Position numbers and translations under genes: made by a program
Assembly (NCBI GenBank): GCA_958295665.1
Contig: OY282559.1
Location: 132,783,241-132,847,240 of the forward strand
Origin: Tipula vernalis
Taxonomy: Eukaryota; Arthropoda; Insecta; Diptera; Tipulidae
Length of the DNA stretch: 64,000 nucleotides
Direction: 5' to 3'
Shown here: positions 58,391-64,000 of the stretch, piece by piece
How positions within the stretch are numbered: the stretch's first letter is position 1
How the letters are laid out: each line of letters begins with the position of its first letter
The notes under the pieces: model-generated
What the model was told of the DNA's origin: nothing
The model's database searches: none
What the model saw: only the letters and a program-made list of their open reading frames with translations

Positions 58391-59762
58391 ACCACAAAAA
58401 ATATATATTTCGGTTACTATTTCTGTTCGAATGAATTATAAAAATTAATAATCCGTTTTATTTTGTTTTCCCCGGACCTATTATGGTTAATAGAGCAATC
58501 AAATGTCAAAGTGGTTTTTATGTGTGAAATTTATGTGCATTAATATTAATTATTTGAAAAAAAAAAAAAAACAATTTTATTAAAAGGTTTTTATGCCTAA
58601 TGGAAGCAACTTTCTTAATTTTTTGTCCTGTTTTTTTTATTTGTTGCTTCCATGTGTGCTTTTCCTTTTAATAATAAATTATTGTTATTATACAAATAAA
58701 TAAATAAATACAATATTTTATTAAAATCACAAAAAAATTTTTTGTAAATTAATTAATTTTTAATTGACGAATGGTACTTTTACTTGAATTAATTTTAGTA
58801 TTTTTAATTGAGCTGATGAATTCTTTTTGTTAAACTCATTTCCACCGTTAGAGATAGGAATATCATTATTCAAATTTCATTCAAATCATTATTGCAATTT
58901 TTGAATGTTGAAAACAAACGCATCGTCCGAATTTTTCGACTTCAAATCAATAAAGTTCGGATGAAATAGATTCGCATGCTCGTTAATCTTTTTATTTACT
59001 AAATTATACTCCTAACTTGCTAAAACATTATTTTGATTTGTTTTTCTGAAATATGAATTTATTTCAATTTCTTATTACCGCCATCTGATTTCAAACATGA
59101 AAACTACACGGCCATTTTGTTTTTTTTTAACTTTTTTAATTAGTCGAGTTTATAAGTAGGTGTCACTAATGGCTTATTACAAAAAAAAACATGAACGAAA
59201 GGTATGACGTCATGAGGTGGTAAAGATGTGTTTGTAAATAAAGGGGTTTTACTAAAACATTAATTAAATATCTATAAACAAGATTTTATTAATTGATTTT
59301 CAAATCGTATATTTACCAATCATTCTTCTTGATAACGTAGAAATCAAAATTCATTTTTGTAAGATTTTTCATTTAAAAAAAACGATATTAAAAAAACATA
59401 ACTTTTCATATGATTTGTATGAAAAATTCATTTTTTTTTTGTCTTTCTCTCCCCCTTATATTAAGTTCGAATTTTAACCTGACGGCTTGTATATTTAGGT
59501 AAGCTTTGGTTTAATCCATGAACTACACAGATCACATGTAAAATTTTGGCTTTCACCATATATTGCGCCACATCAGAAATAAAAAGCAACATCTTTACCC
59601 CTCTCGAATTTTTCTCTTAATAGTTTGACAGAGTCGTCGAACAACCGGGCGTTTATTGAATGGTTGGTTTTGCCGAATAACGCAATGTTCAATAAAAATT
59701 TTTGCTTGGCTGCCGGTTCATCGAGATTCAATATCTTTACTATCAGATTGGTTACATAATGT

Positions 59763-59905
59763 CCAGGGGTCTATTCATGAATACGATACAAATTCGAATG
59801 TGTAAGATTCATATTTTATTAAAAAAAGAATAGAGTGAATCTGATTTGATTCAAATAAGAATATTATACTTACGTATTCGTATCGTATTCAGGAATAGCC
59901 CCCAG
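59763..59905. mobile_element. MITE copy 3
   Basis: 143 bp. Its ends CCAGGGGTCTATTCATGAAT and CTGGGGGCTATTCCTGAATA (read inward) are inverted repeats; the centre GAATCTGATTTGATTCAAAT matches copies 1 and 2. It interrupts the hAT transposase remnant between the KYLWISFDK and VTNLIVKIL blocks. The target-site duplication is unclear. Confidence 0.85.
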
Positions 59906-60390
59906 CATTATCCGTAGTTTATCGAATGAAATCCACAAATATTTATTTTAATTGTTACTAGCTGTACTTCGCTAATTTGGATTTGTATTTCTTACCGTTG
60001 ATTCGTACGGTATAATCTGTTTGGCATATTTTTTTAGAAACGACGAGGACACTTTGTTATTTAATTTCGCCAATGAAATATCAGCAGCTAGCATGACCAT
60101 AAACAAATATTCGTTGAATTTCGAATAACTCGAGCTAGTCACATTCTTTAAAAAACGGTTCAGAATGTTTTTCAGTCCGTCTTTCTTCCAGTTCTTTGTG
60201 TTTTTTACTCTTGACGTGCTGGTCCACAAGAGATTTTTGGTATATCGTCACCGATTTTCCACATACTTTGCAGTACAAAATTGTCTAGATCTTGAAAACA
60301 TTACGTTATTCTTAAACACTAAATTTTGCTTTACTATTAAAGCTTTGTTTTACTTTCGGCATCTTAAAAATAATTGAATTCCTGCTTGTT

Positions 60391-60828
60391 TTAAAAAACA
60401 AACGTGAAGTAATTATCGATGCACCAATTAAATTAAAAATAAATTTATTTTTGGTAGGGAGTAGCGACAACTAATAGTTAATGTTATCTACAGTGGCATA
60501 TTGAATTAGGAACCGTTCAAGTTGTTAAACTGAACTGCCTACATGCAGGCGATTTAAATTGTTTTATAAGAAGAATTTCATAATCGTTATTTTCTGTAAT
60601 AGAATATTCGTTAATTACTAAAATGTTTAGTAAAATATGTATTATGGATAAATTTTGTGCTAACATACGAAAATATATAAAAATATGTATTTATTCGGAA
60701 AAATGTATGTTGTAACAAATATGGCTCATATTGCTCCAAAATTTCTGGTTCATAAAATATTTGTTTCCAATTTTCTTTTACTTAACCCAAAGAAAATATG
60801 TATTTACATAAGAATCCGAAGCCTAGTG
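60391..60828. other. Spacer between the hAT and gypsy remnants
   Basis: No motif. The - strand gypsy frame runs out into this segment, so its 3' truncation border is near 60,829-60,860. Confidence 0.5.
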
Positions 60829-63351
60829 TTAACCCTGTATTTGCAACTGGAGTTGTTCGATATTCAAGTAAGGCATTTCCACTTTGACCATTCGCCCATA
60901 AATGAAATTGTGGAATTTTTTACATCCAAACACTATAGCAAGCATCTCTTTTTCAATTTGTGCATAATTCAATTCAGCTGAGTTTAAACTTTTTGATGCA
61001 AAACAAACTGGCTTACCTTGTTGCATCAAACAACTACCTAGACCATCTTTTGATGCATCAGTTTGTAAAGTAATAGGTAACTTTGAATTAAAAATTTGTA
61101 GCAGCGTATTTTCAGCTATTTTATATTTAATTTTGTTAAGTGCTTCAGTTTGTTTATCCGTCCATAAGAACAAATTATACTTTTTTAATAAGGGACATAA
61201 TGATAGATTTAATTGTGAATAATTGATTGTACCTAGAATTTTTTCTAATTCGTTGCGATTTTTAGATTCTTTGATATTTTGAATCGCCCGGATTCGTTCA
61301 GGATCTGCTTGCATACCATTTGCTGAAAATATATGTCCCAGATAATTTACGCTTTCAACACAATACTGAATTTTATTTGGATTAAATTTTATATTAATTT
61401 CACGTGCTTTGTTCAGTACGTTTGTTAAGTTGTTATTATGTTCTTCTTTAGTACTACCACATACTAGGATATCATCAATGTTTATAAAACATCCCGGCAA
61501 ATTACCGAAATGTTTTGAATTTATTTTTTGAAAAACCTCTGGTGCTATTTTCAAGCCAAATGGAAGAACATTAAATTGGTAACAACCAAATCGTGTGGAG
61601 AACGTAGTATATTTTTTTGATTTGTCGTCTAACCTTATTTGCCAAAATCCTTCACGTAAATCTAAGACTGTAAAATATTTCATGCCTTGCAGATGCCATA
61701 ACAGATCATCCAAAGATGGTATTAAATAATGTTCGAATTCTAAATAGTTGTTTAATTCTCGTAGATCTAGACAAATTCGATTGGATCTGTCCGGTTTCTC
61801 AATTAGTACCACATTATGTGTCCATTCAGATGGACCGTTAACTTTTGTTAATATATTGGCATTCTCCATTTGCTGGAGCTTTTTTAACGCTTTATCACGA
61901 ATTCCTAATGGTATGCGACAAGGAGTTTTGCAGATCGGTGTAGTATCATCTGTTATTTTCAATGAGCATTTGTCAGGAAAACAAAGCATACCTTCAAATA
62001 CATCGTTATTTACTTGAATGAAAGATTTTACTTCTTGCAGTTGCAGCGAATTAACATTGTGAATTCGCTTAATCAAGCCGATTTCAATGCATGACTGAAG
62101 ACCAAGAATTGGTTTTGCCTCCAAATTAGACAGAATCTCAAACTTTGTAAAATATTTTTTATCCTTATACTGAATGTTGACAGTAATTTCACCAATTAAA
62201 TTGAGCTTGAAACCAACAAAAGCTTCCAATGACAATGAAGAATTTCGATTAATTGGTTTAGGTGAAATTGCTTCATATAAGCTTTCAGGTAAAATGTTCA
62301 CATCCGCATCACTATCCAATTTGTAGTTGATTATCATATTTCCAATTTTTAAATTTTCATACCATGATTTATCATGTAAACCTTTTATGACATCTACTTT
62401 GCAGTTCACCGCACTAACCGAATCCACAAAGAATGTATCCAATGAATGACCGTTATTGTCCTCATTTGCAAGGTTACCCATTTTGGCTTGAATTTGCATC
62501 ACCGAACGACATGCATCAACCAAGTGGTTAAATTTGTTGCATTTCTTACATCGCTTGTAAGGACAATTGTTGCAGTTGAACGTTGTTCTATTTGCACTAG
62601 CAGTACCAGTTTGACTGTTTTTAGAATGATAGTATGAATTTGGTGTATTCGAATATCTTTGGAATTGATTTGGTTGCATTTTACTACCATTATTTGCAAA
62701 TTTTGAATGATATGAATTTTCTTGATACGCATTGAATTTGGACGGACCCGGTTTTGAGGTTATTTTATCAATGCCACGTGGTGTTGCTAACTTAGCACCT
62801 TGTTGGATTTCCTTCGCTTGGACATTAGTTAATTCGGCTATACGGCTTATCTCGTTTGCTTTATCAAGTGTTAGATCATCTATTCGCAATAACTTGGCTT
62901 GTAAGTCATTATTTGCTAGACCAAGCACTATACGGTCCCGCAACATGTCATCCTCTGTGGTACCAAAGTCAAAACTTTTAACTAATTTTGTAATATCAGT
63001 TAAGAAATGGTCTAATGGCTCATCATCCTTTTGACTTCTTGTATAAAACAAATACCGCTCGTAGACTACATTTTTACGAGGGCTGCAATATTCTTCGAAT
63101 TTAGAGACAAATTTTTTCAATATTTTTTTATCTGTCTCGGTTACTTTAAATGTTAAGAATACATCAATAGCCTCCTCACCTGCGATATGCAATAATTGTG
63201 CAACTTGAACCTCTTCACTTTCTTCCGTTAATTTGGTGGCTTTTGCATATACATATAGGAAAATGCATATAAAATTTTTTCCAATTCTCCTGTAGATTAC
63301 CATCAAGACAAAGCGGCTTAGGTGTATTGAATCGATCCGTTGGCTGCGCCA
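60829..63351 (-). pseudogene. Ty3/gypsy gag-pol, long ORF truncated before integrase
   Basis: An open frame of 825 codons runs from 63,306 to 60,829. The true gag start is probably at 63,351 (MAQPTDRFNTPKPLCLDGNL) in another frame, joined after a shift near 63,270. Domains in order on the 825-residue frame are gag to about residue 240, one CCHC knuckle CKKCNKFNHLVDAC, and a retropepsin whose active site reads LDSDADVNILP (Gly replaced by Asp). RT follows with FTVLDLREGFWQI and INIDDILVCG (about residue 608), then RNase H from LQTDASKDGL (about 747). Sequence ends after HNFIYGR; the rest of RNase H and the integrase are absent. The single gag-pol frame with an N before IDD is notable. The closest lineage may be Mag-like. 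Confidence 0.85.
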
Positions 63352-64000
63352 TGTGATATTATGTTCTAACCTGATAATAAATAATGAATTAATTATAATC
63401 CTACCGGCTTGCGGTTTTTATGAGCACTAATATGAAAAGCAATATACAACACAAATAAGAAATATAATTAAACACAATACAACTTTTAAATACATTTATT
63501 GTTAACCAATTATAATAATTTTAGTTAATAATAATTATAATTAAATTAACTGCGCTCATGCCATGTACTATATTATGTTCATAAATATAAAAGAGTTATG
63601 CTCTTCAATATACTACTTTGAATATGCCTCAGCTCCTCTTTACCAGATGATTGAAACCGAGTTAAAATTTTATTTACAACTCTAGCGGAGTTTGATGAAC
63701 TACTGCTGTCATGGCACTACTGATTTGTCACTTCGCATTATTTTGGTGATAATTAGCACGGATTTAGTTGATTTGTCTGATGTTACATACGTATAATTCG
63801 GTATTTTTGAGGCGTTTATTATTATCATTGGAATGAATCACATTTTGCTCAGTCGTTTGTTAAAACTCAGGATAAATCTCTTAATTTAGTTAGGCATGGG
63901 CTTTGTATTTTTTTATACATATATGAAATAGTAAGTACGATCTAAAAGTATCAGTTAATTTTGCTTTACACATCGTAATCAATCAATAATGCCGCTTTAA
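63352..64000. other. Upstream flank of the gypsy remnant
   Basis: AT-rich DNA that may include the element's leader and 5' LTR, but the partner LTR is not in the window and no TG...CA pair could be confirmed. No gene was seen. Confidence 0.45.

Larger units (their letters stand above)
56401..59508 (-). mobile_element. 3.1-kb non-autonomous DNA transposon carrying a host gene fragment
   Basis: The ends are inverted repeats, identical for 32 bases: AAAGCTTACCTAAATATACA... at 56,401 and the same read inward from 59,508, with looser similarity to about 60 bases (AAGGGGGA). The 8-bp GTTTAATC stands on both sides (56,393-56,400 and 59,509-59,516). Removing the element and one copy of GTTTAATC rejoins the hAT transposase reading frame. 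No transposase is inside; it holds a CAP-D2 fragment (57,360-58,390) and an unidentified exon-like ORF (57,055-57,225). The 8-bp duplication suggests hAT-type (or P-type) mobilisation. Confidence 0.85.
56060..60390 (-). pseudogene. hAT-type transposase remnant interrupted by two insertions
   Basis: Upstream part (60,390-59,906): a BED-like finger with YCKVCGKSVT and QHVKSKKHKE (near 60,190-60,270), then LAADISLAKLNN and YAKQIIPYESTVRN (59,985-60,100), then KYLWISFDK. After the MITE at 59,763-59,905 it continues VTNLIVKILNLDEPA, INARLFDDSVKLL and HVICVVHGLN (59,517-59,760). There the 3.1-kb element interrupts it; beyond 56,393 the frame resumes with blocks such as LVYITGNYSHLITTIERV (near 56,220) to about 56,060. 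The order matches hAT/CGGBP1-like transposases. Stops and frameshifts are abundant. Confidence 0.75.

Noticed and set aside
63271..63306. MMVIYRR as the genuine gag start of the gypsy element
   Set aside because: A better gag-like start (MAQPTDRFNTP) lies at 63,351 in another frame; the MMVIYRR residues are out-of-frame translation before a frameshift.

Overview
The window looks like nuclear DNA of a higher dipteran fly: very AT-rich, full of poly-T/poly-A runs and microsatellites, with spliceosomal introns and fly-type transposable elements. The only unambiguous host gene is on the + strand. Two adjacent exons (34,530-34,634 and 34,713-34,898) encode the end of the prodomain and the autocleavage site of a furin-type proprotein convertase (Fur1-like). 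No other furin exon was recognised, so most or all of the window is probably furin intron filled with repeats and dead transposons. I cannot place the species below 'cyclorrhaphan-like fly'.

Left part: 1-7,500 is a degenerate interspersed repeat built round a GCTCAA core, with a 1.3 kb tandem duplication. At 7,500-10,700 lie microsatellites and a second short degenerate repeat. From 10,790 to 14,339 there is a broken Jockey-clade non-LTR element (ORF1, endonuclease, no RT) with a 375-bp palindrome near its 5' part. It is followed by a tRNA-derived SINE-like piece (-), an RT remnant of another non-LTR element (-) and a BEL/Pao remnant (-) to about 17,960. The stretch 18,260-22,050 shows no gene.

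Middle: a 464-bp inverted-repeat element (22,161-22,624); a complete but internally deleted copia element (22,659-25,833) with two similar LTRs and a copia-type primer site; 200-bp direct repeats flanking about 1 kb; a PHD-like ORF1 remnant split by a small mariner (28,097-28,630); a Ty3/gypsy remnant (-); a 3.5-kb degenerate array with a GTGGGACCTGTTT-like core; then the furin exons; a 1-kb CTCAAC-like array; a nearly full-length mariner (38,930-40,219); and a roughly 1-kb palindrome whose arms look like Penelope-like element ends.

Right part: a 5.6-kb DNA transposon with about 300-bp terminal inverted repeats and a decayed gene (CXC zinc-binding motif plus a module with flap-nuclease-like acidic motifs); a second copia remnant; a Jockey-type ORF1 remnant; a FLYWCH/MULE transposase remnant; and a palindrome followed by eight 15-bp repeats. 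Next comes a hAT transposase remnant interrupted twice: by a short MITE and by a 3.1-kb element with 32-bp inverted repeats and an 8-bp target duplication. That 3.1-kb element carries an intron-containing fragment of the condensin gene CAP-D2. A gypsy gag-pol ORF truncated before the integrase ends the window.

The strongest candidate for something undescribed is the 3.1-kb element with the captured CAP-D2 fragment; next are the CXC/flap-nuclease-like transposon and the Penelope-like palindrome. All identifications come from reading motifs by eye; no database search was run.
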